Shown: in pieces, positions 26,388 through 35,272 of the stretch
How the letters are laid out: each line of letters starts with the position of its first letter
How positions within the stretch are numbered: position 1 is the first letter of the stretch
Assembly: GCF_000355765.4 (NCBI RefSeq)
Contig: NZ_CP021106.3
Coordinates: forward strand, 62,001 to 126,000
DNA: 64,000 bases
Source: Nitrosospira lacus
Lineage (GTDB): Bacteria; Pseudomonadota; Gammaproteobacteria; Burkholderiales; Nitrosomonadaceae
Direction: 5' to 3'
Translations under genes and position numbers: made by a program
The notes under the pieces: model-generated
What the model was told of the DNA's origin: nothing
Databases searched by the model: none
Seen by the model: the letters and a program-made list of their open reading frames with translations, nothing else

Positions 26388-27158
26388 ATGAGCGTAATAA
26401 ACTTACAAAACGTTAGCGTGGACCTGCCGGTGTTTGAAATGGGCGGACGTTCCCTGAAAAAAAGACTTGCCGGGTTGGGGCGCCGCAACCGCATTGCCGA
26501 AGACAGCGATGGGGTTGTGGTAGTACGAGCGCTGGACGATTTGAATTTATCTCTGCAAGAGGGGGACCGCGTGGGGCTGATAGGCCGTAATGGGGCGGGC
26601 AAGAGTACTCTACTGCGGGTGCTGGCCGGCATTTACCCCCCCACATCCGGACAAATATATACCAGTGGCCGTATCGTGCCATTACTTGACATTAGCCTGG
26701 GCATGGATGAACTCTCCACCGGCCGACAGAATGTCCGCCTCCGTGGCCTACTACTTGGCATGAGCGATGCTGAGATTCGACGCAAAACAGAGGAGATCTC
26801 CGCATTTACCGAGCTCGGCGACCACTTGGATTTACCCCTGCGCACCTACTCCAGCGGAATGCGGCTGCGACTGGCGTTTGCGGTTTCCACCGCAGTGGAT
26901 GCGGATATCCTGCTACTGGATGAAGTGATTGGTGTGGGTGACGCATCCTTCATGAAAAAAGCCGAGGAACGCATGCTGGATCTGCATAACCGGGCGAAAA
27001 TTGTGGTGCTTGCCTCTCATGGACATGAGGTGATTCGTCAGATGTGCAACAAAGTGCTCTGGATGGATCGCGGGCGCATCCGGGCGTTTGGCGAAGTTGA
27101 TGTGATAATAACAACTTATATCGCTGAACAAATGTCGGTATCTGTGCCATCGTCTTGA
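26388..27158 (+). CDS. ABC transporter ATP-binding protein for polysaccharide export (Wzt-like)
   Basis: 256 aa. Walker A is GRNGAGKST, the signature is YSSGMRLRLAF and Walker B is ADILLLDEVIGVGD. The protein ends soon after the nucleotide-binding domain, so it lacks the C-terminal carbohydrate-binding domain found in long Wzt of the E. coli O9a type. This points to a system in which the exporter does not check a chain-terminal cap. The N-terminus has an extra stretch of about 30 residues before the first strand, as in KpsT/Wzt relatives. Partner of the permease 4 bp upstream. Confidence 0.92.
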   Translation: MSVINLQNVSVDLPVFEMGGRSLKKRLAGLGRRNRIAEDSDGVVVVRALDDLNLSLQEGDRVGLIGRNGAGKSTLLRVLAGIYPPTSGQIYTSGRIVPLLDISLGMDELSTGRQNVRLRGLLLGMSDAEIRRKTEEISAFTELGDHLDLPLRTYSSGMRLRLAFAVSTAVDADILLLDEVIGVGDASFMKKAEERMLDLHNRAKIVVLASHGHEVIRQMCNKVLWMDRGRIRAFGEVDVIITTYIAEQMSVSVPSS

Positions 27159-27254
27159 GCCCTATGCACAATGCGCAATCAGTTTGGGTAGGATATGTCT
27201 ATTTCAAGCCGTGGCTTAACAGGATTTCTTTACGTATAACGCCTGCCCAATAAA

Positions 27255-28190
27255 ATGACTTGGAAAAAACTTGGAAGGATTGCGTATCTCGGAACATCTG
27301 ACAGGCGGAAAACAACGCATATGCAGGGTCCGGTAGCGACAATCCTAAACGGAAGCATAAGAATTTATTTCGCTGCGCGAGATATTAATGGCAGGAGCTA
27401 TGCGGCATACATAGATGTAGATAAAACTGATCCTCGACGACTTCTATATGTACACGAACAATCTGTAATATCCCCCGCTCCGTTGGGCACATTTGACGAT
27501 GATGGGCAAATGCCTGCATGCGCAATTTCAGTTGGTGACAAGCTATGGCTGTACTATAGTGGGTGGAATCGAAGGGTATCTATCCCATATCACAATACAA
27601 CGGGACTGGCGATAAGTTGCGACAACGGCGGGTCTTTCCAGAGAGCTTTTGATGGACCAATTCTGGAAAGAACTCCGGACGAACCCTATATGGCAGTTAC
27701 CCCATGGGTATTGCGGGAGAACAACATCTGGCGTATGTGGTATGTCTCGGGTCTGAGTTGGCAAAATGTGGAGGGTTCCCTAGAGCCGATCTATGGAATT
27801 AAGTATGCGGATTCTAGTGATGGCATCGGTTGGCATCGCCCCAATCTCCTCGCCATTTCGCAGCAACACGCGATGGAAGCAATAGCGCGTCCAACGGTTA
27901 TACATTACGGTAATAAATATCATATGTGGTTTTGCCATCGTGATAGCTTGGACTTCAGGGATGGAAAAGGAAGCTATCGCATTGGCTATGCTAATTCTAC
28001 CGATGGTATGGCGTGGCAGCGTAATGATAAGCTGGCAGGCATCGAGCCATCCGATGAGGGCTGGGATTCGAAGATGCTGTGCTACCCCTATGTAATAGAG
28101 GTTGAAGGCGTACCTATTATGTTCTACAACGGCAATAGTTTCGGGCAAACCGGGATTGGGTGTGCTATTTGGGAAGGAACTTTACCCTGA
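27255..28190 (+). CDS. Beta-propeller glycosidase-like protein (GH43/GH32-like fold)
   Basis: 311 aa without signal peptide. Repeating blade motifs (IRIYFAARD, LWLYYSGW, WRMWYVSG, YHMWFCHRD, PIMFYNGN) and SSDGIGWHR / STDGMAWQR segments are typical of the five-bladed propellers of GH43/GH32/GH130-like enzymes. Acidic residues are present but I cannot assign a catalytic pair. In a biosynthetic cluster and lacking an export signal it may be a phosphorylase, a transferase or an editing enzyme. It starts 96 bp after the ATPase gene. Visible base composition is more AT-rich than the flanking core genes. Confidence 0.6.
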   Translation: MTWKKLGRIAYLGTSDRRKTTHMQGPVATILNGSIRIYFAARDINGRSYAAYIDVDKTDPRRLLYVHEQSVISPAPLGTFDDDGQMPACAISVGDKLWLYYSGWNRRVSIPYHNTTGLAISCDNGGSFQRAFDGPILERTPDEPYMAVTPWVLRENNIWRMWYVSGLSWQNVEGSLEPIYGIKYADSSDGIGWHRPNLLAISQQHAMEAIARPTVIHYGNKYHMWFCHRDSLDFRDGKGSYRIGYANSTDGMAWQRNDKLAGIEPSDEGWDSKMLCYPYVIEVEGVPIMFYNGNSFGQTGIGCAIWEGTLP

Positions 28191-28218
28191 TTTTGATTTA
28201 TATGGTTGGTCAAAGTAT

Positions 28219-29466
28219 ATGCTAGAACCACTAGAAAATCCGCGTCCTCTTAAAAACAGTGGCTTCTTGAGGAGATTAGCTCATACCCGAAGCCGACTAC
28301 GCCAAGCACATACAGCATTCTCTACAAATACTGATATCAGACTAGTGGATCCGGGCGCACCTAAAGTTAGCGTGATGTTGATAACCTACAACCATGAAAA
28401 ATATATCAGCGAAGCACTTGACAGTATTTTAATGCAGGAACGTGACTTCGACATCGAAATTAATGTGATTGATGATTGTTCCACTGATAGCACCCAAAAT
28501 ATTGTGCGAGACTATCAAGGACGCTACCCTGAAGTAATCAACTGTTATTTCAATGAACATAATGTAGGGTATATCGCAACGCAATTAAATACTTACCGTG
28601 GATTTCAGACATTGAGAGGTGAATATTTTGCCCTGTTAGAGGGTGATGATTACTGGACTGATCCCAAAAAACTTAAGGAGCAAGTGGCATTTTTGGAAGG
28701 CAACACCGAGTATGTCGCTTGCGCTCACGACACCCTCAAAATCTTTGAGGATGGTCGCCCTTCTGAGCATTTTCTCCCATTTAAAGCATTTGGACGTAAT
28801 CGGGCAAAAATGCCTGACCTGGTCAGTATGGCTGGAGTATTTCATCTTAGCAGTATTGTGTATCGAAACAAATTTGGACTGAATCCTCCCCAATGTCTGG
28901 CTGACCCATACAGCTGCGAAGTCATAATAAATATGCTTTACGGTCAGTTTGGTGATTTTTATTGCATAAATAAATACATGTCTGCCTATCGAGTTCATGG
29001 GGCAGGGGTTTTCTCAACACGAAACTTAGAGAGCATATGGCTTTTTCATATGCACGGATATCGCCGATTCGCATTTTATATGGGTGCGCGCTATTGGGTA
29101 TTGTTTTCCAGGTCTGTCATAGGGTTCTCAAGACATGCGTTATTGGCTCATCGGAAAGGGGAATGCCCATTACGACTTAAGACCCGGATGATTTTTGTTG
29201 CCCATTTATTGGTAGCGGGTTTGGTTTTCATTATTACTAAGCCCATAGATTTATTCACAAAGCGTGGTCAAGGATATGGCTTTGAATATGTTTATGTAAT
29301 TGAACATATACGCGGTCGGCTAAAAAATAATTATCCTCGGATAGAATCATTAATACCGAATTCCTTGATTCGAATTTATCTCATTCTTGAAACACGAATC
29401 CCCGCTGTGCGCGATCTAAGGCTACGTTTGAAAAGATTCTCACAGCGTTCACAAGAAGAAAATTAG
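28219..29466 (+). CDS. Family 2 glycosyltransferase
   Basis: About 415 aa. The GT-A domain begins at VSVMLITYNHEKYISEALDSI; the nucleotide-sugar motifs DDCSTD and LEGDDYW (DxD-like) follow. The C-terminal third has a hydrophobic segment (FVAHLLVAGLVFIITKP), suggesting membrane association. The frame is open upstream to 28102, inside the previous gene; the ATG at 28219 avoids an 89-bp overlap but has no strong ribosome site, so the start is uncertain. AT-rich. The next gene follows after 9 bp. Confidence 0.82.
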   Translation: MLEPLENPRPLKNSGFLRRLAHTRSRLRQAHTAFSTNTDIRLVDPGAPKVSVMLITYNHEKYISEALDSILMQERDFDIEINVIDDCSTDSTQNIVRDYQGRYPEVINCYFNEHNVGYIATQLNTYRGFQTLRGEYFALLEGDDYWTDPKKLKEQVAFLEGNTEYVACAHDTLKIFEDGRPSEHFLPFKAFGRNRAKMPDLVSMAGVFHLSSIVYRNKFGLNPPQCLADPYSCEVIINMLYGQFGDFYCINKYMSAYRVHGAGVFSTRNLESIWLFHMHGYRRFAFYMGARYWVLFSRSVIGFSRHALLAHRKGECPLRLKTRMIFVAHLLVAGLVFIITKPIDLFTKRGQGYGFEYVYVIEHIRGRLKNNYPRIESLIPNSLIRIYLILETRIPAVRDLRLRLKRFSQRSQEEN

Positions 29467-29475
29467 GAGGGAGTA

Positions 29476-30195
29476 ATGACTGAGCATACATATGGTTGCT
29501 TGGAGAGCATGAAGTTCGACGATCGTAGACCAGCATATAATGAGGCATTAGAAGGATTAAAGAATTTGCAAATCCCACTTGAGGATTTATTGCACTATTT
29601 CCCCGCATATGTAGGTGACATGACCCTTAACCGTTATTTGACTTTATATGAGTTATACAAACGCACACTGGAACTTTCGGGACATATAGCCGAAGTGGGG
29701 GTTTATAAAGGGGCGGGATCGATTTTCTTCGCAAAGCTTATCAACATATTTGAGCCGATGTCACTCACTATGGTTCATGGGTTCGATTGGTTTAAAGGAA
29801 ACATTCCGAATGAAGACGAATCTAAATTAATGCCGGTGGGGGGATATCGCGCCTCTTATACCGACCTCAGAATGCTTATTGACTTGCAAGGACTCACTAA
29901 TACGCTGAAGATTCATAATCTGGACGCAGCTAACGAGCTGGGAAATTTCTTTTCTGAGAATAGACACTTAGTCTTTAAATTGGTATTTCTGGATGCAGGC
30001 GTTTATAAAGTTGTTAAACACTGTATCGAGAACTTTATGAATCGAATCGTTCCTGGTGGCATCTTAATATTCGATCAGTTTGCTCATGAATTAGCGCCTG
30101 GGGAAACTAGAGCAATCATGGAATTGCTTGGAGATCAGAGAATCGAGCGCCTACCTTGGAGCTGGATGCCGAATGCTTATATTGTGAAGAAATAA
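29476..30195 (+). CDS. TylF/MycF-like SAM-dependent methyltransferase 1
   Basis: 239 aa. The family features GHIAEVGVYKGAGSIFFAKL (SAM-binding loop), HGFDWFKG, and late VFLDAGVYKVVKHCIENF with an acidic metal-binding region are visible. TylF and MycF methylate sugar hydroxyls on macrolides; relatives in glycan clusters probably O-methylate sugars. AGGAGG is 5 nt before the ATG. Followed 34 bp later by a second related gene. Substrate unknown. Confidence 0.75.
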   Translation: MTEHTYGCLESMKFDDRRPAYNEALEGLKNLQIPLEDLLHYFPAYVGDMTLNRYLTLYELYKRTLELSGHIAEVGVYKGAGSIFFAKLINIFEPMSLTMVHGFDWFKGNIPNEDESKLMPVGGYRASYTDLRMLIDLQGLTNTLKIHNLDAANELGNFFSENRHLVFKLVFLDAGVYKVVKHCIENFMNRIVPGGILIFDQFAHELAPGETRAIMELLGDQRIERLPWSWMPNAYIVKK

Positions 30196-30229
30196 TCAAT
30201 CCAATCATTGCTTATTTGGGAAAGGTTCT

Positions 30230-31009
30230 ATGGAAAAGCTAAGCTCGCAACAGGAACTTACATATCAAATTGAAACCACCGCATCCCGTGAGCAACTCTC
30301 TTTCCGGGAGCGATTGCAAGAAATGTTTGGTAGTAGCCCGCTATCCTTAGAGGATAGGTTGTTCAATATTGGCATGTTCACACGCAGTTCCGTGTTGGTT
30401 AAATTTTTAGTGATGAGCGAAATATACCAGCGGATCCTGCATGTTCCTGGTTGCTTGGTCGAATTTGGGACATGGTGGGGTCAGAACCTGATTCTTCTTG
30501 AGAACCTGCGTGCTATCCACGAGCCGTTCAATAAGCAACGTACCATTATCGGCTTTGATACCTTTAGCGGCTACACGCCGATAAGCAATCAAGACAAGAA
30601 GAGTGACGTCTGGAAAGAAAACTCCTATAGGACGGGTACAAATTATATTCAGTATTTACGCGATCTACTGGAGATTCATGAGGGATGTAACGTACTAGGG
30701 CACGTTCGAGGGCGTCATAAACTGATAGAAGGCAATGTAGAAATAACCGCACCTGAATATTTCAACGAACATCCTGAGGCAATTGTTGCTTTTGCCTATT
30801 TTGATATGGCGTTGTATATGCCTACTAAAGCGGCCTTGGAAGCAATCAAGCCACATTTAGTTTCGGGCAGCATTCTGTTATTGGATGAACTAACGTGGGA
30901 AGAGTCTCCCGGTGAAGCTATTGCATTCAAAGAGGTTTTCTCCCGCGATGAGGTAAGAATTGAGAAGTGCAAACTTTATCCATCCAAAGCAATTATTACC
31001 ATTCGCTGA
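30230..31009 (+). CDS. TylF-like SAM-dependent methyltransferase 2
   Basis: 259 aa. The motif order matches the preceding gene: CLVEFGTWWGQNLILL, IIGFDTFSGY, FAYFDMALYMPTKAAL and a closing GSILLLDEL. Sequence outside these blocks differs clearly, so this is not a recent duplication. A long N-terminal arm of about 45 residues precedes the catalytic fold. Probably a second O-methyltransferase on the same glycan. It ends 4 bp before the aminotransferase start. Confidence 0.72.
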   Translation: MEKLSSQQELTYQIETTASREQLSFRERLQEMFGSSPLSLEDRLFNIGMFTRSSVLVKFLVMSEIYQRILHVPGCLVEFGTWWGQNLILLENLRAIHEPFNKQRTIIGFDTFSGYTPISNQDKKSDVWKENSYRTGTNYIQYLRDLLEIHEGCNVLGHVRGRHKLIEGNVEITAPEYFNEHPEAIVAFAYFDMALYMPTKAALEAIKPHLVSGSILLLDELTWEESPGEAIAFKEVFSRDEVRIEKCKLYPSKAIITIR

Positions 31010-31013
31010 CTTC

Positions 31014-32195
31014 ATGCTAATCATGCAACCTTCACTTTTAACTAAAACGAAGATGACCCCGGCCCCATTCGCCAGCCCCATTTTGATCACTCGACCAACA
31101 CTGCCCCCCATCGAACGATTTGAAGCACACCTTAAAGAAGTTTGGTTTAATCGGGTGCTGACCAATCAAGGCTCTAAGCATAGGCAGTTAGAAAACAATC
31201 TGACAACTATACTTGGAACGAGAAACGTCCGTCTTTTTAATAATGGTACATTGGCGCTAATATTGGGATTGAAAGCATTGGGTATTCGTGGTGAGGTAAT
31301 CACCACTCCATTTACGTTCCCCGCCACGCCACATTCATTAGTATGGGCGGGAGCAACACCTGTTTTTTGCGATATTGACCCGATGTCGTTATGTATCGAT
31401 CCAAATCGTATCGAGGCTCTAATTACGCCAAGGACAGAAGCAATCCTAGGCGTTCATGTGTACGGGATCCCATGCGACGTGGAGGCCATACAGGCAATTG
31501 CCAACAAATATAGCTTAAAGGTTATATATGATGCGGCGCATGCTTTTCTTACAGAGATTGACGATATCCCAATTGCCAGTTTTGGTGATATGACAATGTT
31601 CAGTTTTCATGCAACGAAACTCTTCCATACCATTGAGGGAGGATGTCTTGCTTTCAACAATACAGAACTGGGAGAAATCCTTAATTTACTGAAGAACTTC
31701 GGCATCAAGGATGGAGAGGCGGTTGTGATGCCAGGCTTAAATGCAAAAATGAATGAAATTCAGTGCGCGATGGGTATTGAGATGCTTAAGGAAGCTGGAG
31801 TGGAACGGGAGCGCAGAAAACCTCTACGTAAAAAATATGTCGAATTGCTGTCTGAGATCGAGGGTATCGATTGCATAGTATTACCTGACGGAGTCAGCGA
31901 TAGTCTTCAATACATGGCTATACGTGTAGATGAAAATAAGTTCGGCCTTTCTCGGGATCAATTGCAAGAAGGACTTAACAATTTTAATGTCTTCCCACGC
32001 AGGTATTTTTTTCCACTATGTACCGATTATGAATGTTACAAGGAAGCGGTTAATGATGGTGTTCCTGCTGCTCGCCGGGCAGCCAATCAGCTATTGTGCC
32101 TCCCGTTCTATGGTGAGATAGAAATCGAGGCAATCGCGAGAATTGCTGAAATGATTGCATATTTGGGGAAAAACAAGGGCGATCATTTTTTGTAA
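31014..32195 (+). CDS. DegT/DnrJ/EryC1/StrS sugar aminotransferase
   Basis: About 393 aa PLP enzyme. The catalytic Lys is in FSFHATKLFHTIEGG; VIYDAAHAF supplies the PLP-contacting Asp; TTPFTFPATPHSL and VHVYGIPCD are family blocks. Such enzymes transaminate keto-sugars, for example to dTDP-3-amino or UDP-4-amino sugars. Two starts are possible: ATG 31014, 5 bp past the preceding stop, or ATG 31053 (MTPAPFASP), which is closer to the usual family N-terminus. No matching nucleotide-sugar dehydratase is in the window, so the precursor must come from elsewhere. Confidence 0.85.
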   Translation: MLIMQPSLLTKTKMTPAPFASPILITRPTLPPIERFEAHLKEVWFNRVLTNQGSKHRQLENNLTTILGTRNVRLFNNGTLALILGLKALGIRGEVITTPFTFPATPHSLVWAGATPVFCDIDPMSLCIDPNRIEALITPRTEAILGVHVYGIPCDVEAIQAIANKYSLKVIYDAAHAFLTEIDDIPIASFGDMTMFSFHATKLFHTIEGGCLAFNNTELGEILNLLKNFGIKDGEAVVMPGLNAKMNEIQCAMGIEMLKEAGVERERRKPLRKKYVELLSEIEGIDCIVLPDGVSDSLQYMAIRVDENKFGLSRDQLQEGLNNFNVFPRRYFFPLCTDYECYKEAVNDGVPAARRAANQLLCLPFYGEIEIEAIARIAEMIAYLGKNKGDHFL

Positions 32196-32209
32196 TTAGA
32201 TGATCGAAC

Positions 32210-32536
32210 ATGAAATTTAGTGCAGAGCTTTTGAAAGAATTTAATATTAATAAGAAAAATGACTATTCAGATAATTGGGATGTGATGTCACGTGGCCCAG
32301 AACCTGAGCCTTATGATGATTCACTATTTCAGGAGATGAGCACCGGTTGGCGAATCCATCATCGAGAGAAATTACGCTATATCCTAAATGGCCTGATTGG
32401 GAAATTTTATCCTACACAAGAGTATCGTATTAAACTCAGGAAATATGACGGCATTGGATATCTGCATGATCTTCTATCACCCTCTCAATATTTTTTTGGA
32501 CATCCGGTGCAACATATAGTGTGCACGAGGCGGTAA
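32210..32536 (+). CDS. Short hypothetical protein at a convergent overlap
   Basis: 108 aa, Tyr- and charge-rich (WRIHHREKLRYILNGLIG), ending HIVCTRR. No domain is recognised. It starts 14 bp after the aminotransferase, but its last 60 bp overlap the 3' end of the opposite-strand glycosyltransferase gene. It may be a genuine small gene or the 5' stump of a longer gene cut when the neighbouring segment was inserted. AT-rich. Confidence 0.4.
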   Translation: MKFSAELLKEFNINKKNDYSDNWDVMSRGPEPEPYDDSLFQEMSTGWRIHHREKLRYILNGLIGKFYPTQEYRIKLRKYDGIGYLHDLLSPSQYFFGHPVQHIVCTRR

Positions 32537-33574
32537 TATGACTCCCGCTAACGATTTAAGTTTGCGCGAAAATCTACCCTCATCAATTGAGCCCAATGGA
32601 TTTTGGGCAATAAAATGCCTATAGTCAACATGCGTAAAACGATGACAATTATATGCCTGATTCATTGAGATCTCATCAGCCCCCCACTCAAACATGGTGT
32701 CTACAGCGAATTGCAGGTGATGAAGGGAGCCTTGTTTACTCGCAAAATGTGCTAAATAAAACATTATAAGCAAATTATCGGCATTAATTGATATCTCTAT
32801 CTCTGGAAAAATTTCCTGCAATTCCTTTAAGGTACGCACTTGCCAGAAGTGTCGGAGTAATCTGGAATATTCATACGTATAAATTGATCGGCTTATTCCT
32901 GAACCTGCGCTCATATTAGATCTATTTCGCGCTACTCGATAATGAGTTAGCTCATCATCTAAAATGTGAAGATCGAAGCCATTAATAGCAATTCTCAACC
33001 ACATTTCCAAGTCTTGCAGTTGAATATAACGGCCATCAAAGGGACCAAGACTAGTCAGACACTCCCTACGGATAAGCGCACTAGAGGCACAAAATGGATT
33101 TCCCCTACTGAACATGTACTTCAACCACGATGGCCGGTCTCGATTTTTCGCACTAAATACCGACTGCAACTGATGGGAGTTTTCTTCCCAACACCCTCCC
33201 TTTTCATCGACCAGTGCTACGCGGGTAAAAACAGCACCACAATTCGGATTGGCTTGCATATAGTCAACTTGGCTCTGTAATTTGCTGCCTCGCCAATAGT
33301 CGTCAGAATTCAATATTGCAATGAAATCCCCCTTACAAGCGAGTAATCCCTTTATTGTTGTAGCACCGCCAAGGTTATTAGGTTGGCAAAAGAGATGGAT
33401 TGAAGGATGTAATATTTTAGAGGCTACAAATACCGAATTATCAGACGATGCATCATCAATAACTATTATCTCATCCGGGACAAGGGTCTGATTAATAGCA
33501 CTCATTAAGGTTTCATGAATGTAGTATTCATGATTATAAAGAGTGGTCAATACACTGATGAAAGGTTTGTTCAA
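32477..33574 (-). CDS. Family 2 glycosyltransferase
   Basis: 365 aa. The classical GT2 N-terminus ISVLTTLYNHEYYIHETLMS is followed by IIVIDDASSDNS, AILNSDDYW (DxD-type) and LQDLEMWLRIA, the ED-like catalytic region. The C-terminal 120 residues are helical and unassigned. Encoded opposite to its neighbours, overlapping the short hypothetical by 60 bp and divergent from the PhyH gene. AT-rich. Confidence 0.88.
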   Translation of the reverse strand: MNKPFISVLTTLYNHEYYIHETLMSAINQTLVPDEIIVIDDASSDNSVFVASKILHPSIHLFCQPNNLGGATTIKGLLACKGDFIAILNSDDYWRGSKLQSQVDYMQANPNCGAVFTRVALVDEKGGCWEENSHQLQSVFSAKNRDRPSWLKYMFSRGNPFCASSALIRRECLTSLGPFDGRYIQLQDLEMWLRIAINGFDLHILDDELTHYRVARNRSNMSAGSGISRSIYTYEYSRLLRHFWQVRTLKELQEIFPEIEISINADNLLIMFYLAHFASKQGSLHHLQFAVDTMFEWGADEISMNQAYNCHRFTHVDYRHFIAQNPLGSIDEGRFSRKLKSLAGVILPPRAHYMLHRMSKKILRG

Positions 33575-33648
33575 GTATTGCCCTCTTCAATTTTCCCATG
33601 TCTGAGTTAGACTCGGGTATGTATTAACTTATTTAATTGGAGCAGAAG

Positions 33649-34470
33649 ATGATAAGTGAAGCATTAGAACAATTCAAGAAGGAAGGTTTCTATATCGCAA
33701 GAAATCTTCTGCAAAATGATGAAGTTATCACCGTCAGGAATAGCATTCATAAAAGTTTCAACGATCAATTGGCTCACCTTGGATTTCCGGAGAATGGGAA
33801 CGATCTCTTTAATTCCATGTTACTGCTTTATAACAAAGACATCGACAGATATAAAAGGCTGATTGGAGCTCTGTGGAGAAAATTGGAAATCTATAATCTC
33901 ATGCATCACAATAATATTGTGGGCCTACTACGGGAACAATTCGGGTGGCAAGATATTTTTATGCCGGGAGGGCAAGTAGCGGTGATCATGGCTGAGGAGT
34001 TGAAGATTCCCAATGGGTATTTTGGTTTTGTGCCTCATCAGGACTTCCCTTCTGTTCAGGGTAGTTTGGATGGCGTGGTAGTCTGGCTTCCCCTAGTTGA
34101 TGTGGGGCGCGACAACTACCCGCTGGAGATCATACCCCGCAGCCATTACGAAGGAGTATTACCTGCCATAGAAAATAATAGCTCGACTTGGGAAACAGAT
34201 ACCAGCCAATATACCGAGGACGACTATCTTCCAGTTGAAGTTAACGTGGGTGACGTTGTCTTTATGACTCTATTTACGATTCATCGCAGTTCTCAACGAG
34301 GCACTGCGGGGCAATTAAGAATTGCGCTATCAACTCGTTTCGATAATGCAAATGAAGCGACTTTCATAGATCGCTGCTATCCTACAGCGTATATAAGAAC
34401 CATTCAAAGAGAACAATATTTTAAGGGATTCCCCTCCCGGGAACAGGTCGCAAAGATTTTCCCAAAATAA
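33649..34470 (+). CDS. Phytanoyl-CoA dioxygenase (PhyH) family protein
   Basis: 273 aa Fe(II)/2-oxoglutarate oxygenase. The iron facial triad reads HQD (VPHQDFPS, about residue 130) and a distal His in IHRSSQRG (about 215), followed by RIALSTRF with the 2OG-binding Arg. The domain starts with the typical FKKEGFYIARNLL. A TTG 12 nt upstream is in frame, but the ATG at 33649 has GGAG 8 nt before it. PhyH proteins in glycan or natural-product clusters hydroxylate small molecules; the substrate here is unknown. AT-rich. Confidence 0.82.
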   Translation: MISEALEQFKKEGFYIARNLLQNDEVITVRNSIHKSFNDQLAHLGFPENGNDLFNSMLLLYNKDIDRYKRLIGALWRKLEIYNLMHHNNIVGLLREQFGWQDIFMPGGQVAVIMAEELKIPNGYFGFVPHQDFPSVQGSLDGVVVWLPLVDVGRDNYPLEIIPRSHYEGVLPAIENNSSTWETDTSQYTEDDYLPVEVNVGDVVFMTLFTIHRSSQRGTAGQLRIALSTRFDNANEATFIDRCYPTAYIRTIQREQYFKGFPSREQVAKIFPK

Positions 34471-34531
34471 TCTCATAATTATTTATGAATGATCACCCTG
34501 ATAAAGTAGATATCTTTGGAAGAGAATATCA

Positions 34532-35197
34532 ATGAAAGTTGCGATAATGCAACCTTATTTTATGCCATATGCAGGGTATTTCAGATTATTCGCTGCAGCG
34601 GATCTCTTCGTTGCCCTAGATTGTGTGCAATTTCCCAGGCGGGGATGGGTTCACCGAAATCGATTCACAGATGCGAATGGAGAAGCACAATGGCTTACGA
34701 TATCGCTAAAAAAGGGCGACCGTGATACTACGCGTATTTGTGACCTAAGATTTCAGGACAATGCGAAAATGATGTTACTTGAGGAGACGAGGAGATTCTC
34801 CGCGCTTAAGTGCATAGGGGAGACTCATAGCGACTTGGCAGATCTACTTTTTGATTTGGGTAACGATCCTACTGATTACCTTATCTCAACATTGACGAAA
34901 ATGGCAGGGATACTCGGTCTTCACCGCCCGGTTATCCGCTCAAGCGCGCTCAATATAGACCCCCAATTTAAAGCACAACAGCGAATTATTGAGATAGCTA
35001 CACGGGTCGGGGCAACAGGCTACATCAATGCCCCAGGGGGGAAAGATCTGTATGATGAGGCAGCGTTTAAAAAAGCCGGGTTAACCCTAGATTTTCTACC
35101 TGATTATCGGGGAGGCTTCGCCAGCATACTAGAAAGAGTGATTGACAATGGCCCTAATCTGATAGCGGCAGAGATTCATAAAAATTTGCTCGCGTAA
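34532..35197 (+). CDS. WbqC-family protein
   Basis: 221 aa starting MKVAIMQPYFMPYAGYF, the WbqC hallmark, with the conserved VQFPRRGWVHRNR and a late GATGYINAPGGKDLY block. WbqC-like proteins occur in O-antigen and glycan clusters near aminotransferases and methyltransferases; their biochemical role is not established. It sits 61 bp after the PhyH gene, facing the acetyltransferase gene. Confidence 0.88.
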   Translation: MKVAIMQPYFMPYAGYFRLFAAADLFVALDCVQFPRRGWVHRNRFTDANGEAQWLTISLKKGDRDTTRICDLRFQDNAKMMLLEETRRFSALKCIGETHSDLADLLFDLGNDPTDYLISTLTKMAGILGLHRPVIRSSALNIDPQFKAQQRIIEIATRVGATGYINAPGGKDLYDEAAFKKAGLTLDFLPDYRGGFASILERVIDNGPNLIAAEIHKNLLA

Positions 35198-35272
35198 ATT
35201 ATATTATGTCTAGGTGACAAATTACTTTGGTCTTCTGTCCAGATGCAGTGATGGAATAAATTTCCTCCGAGA

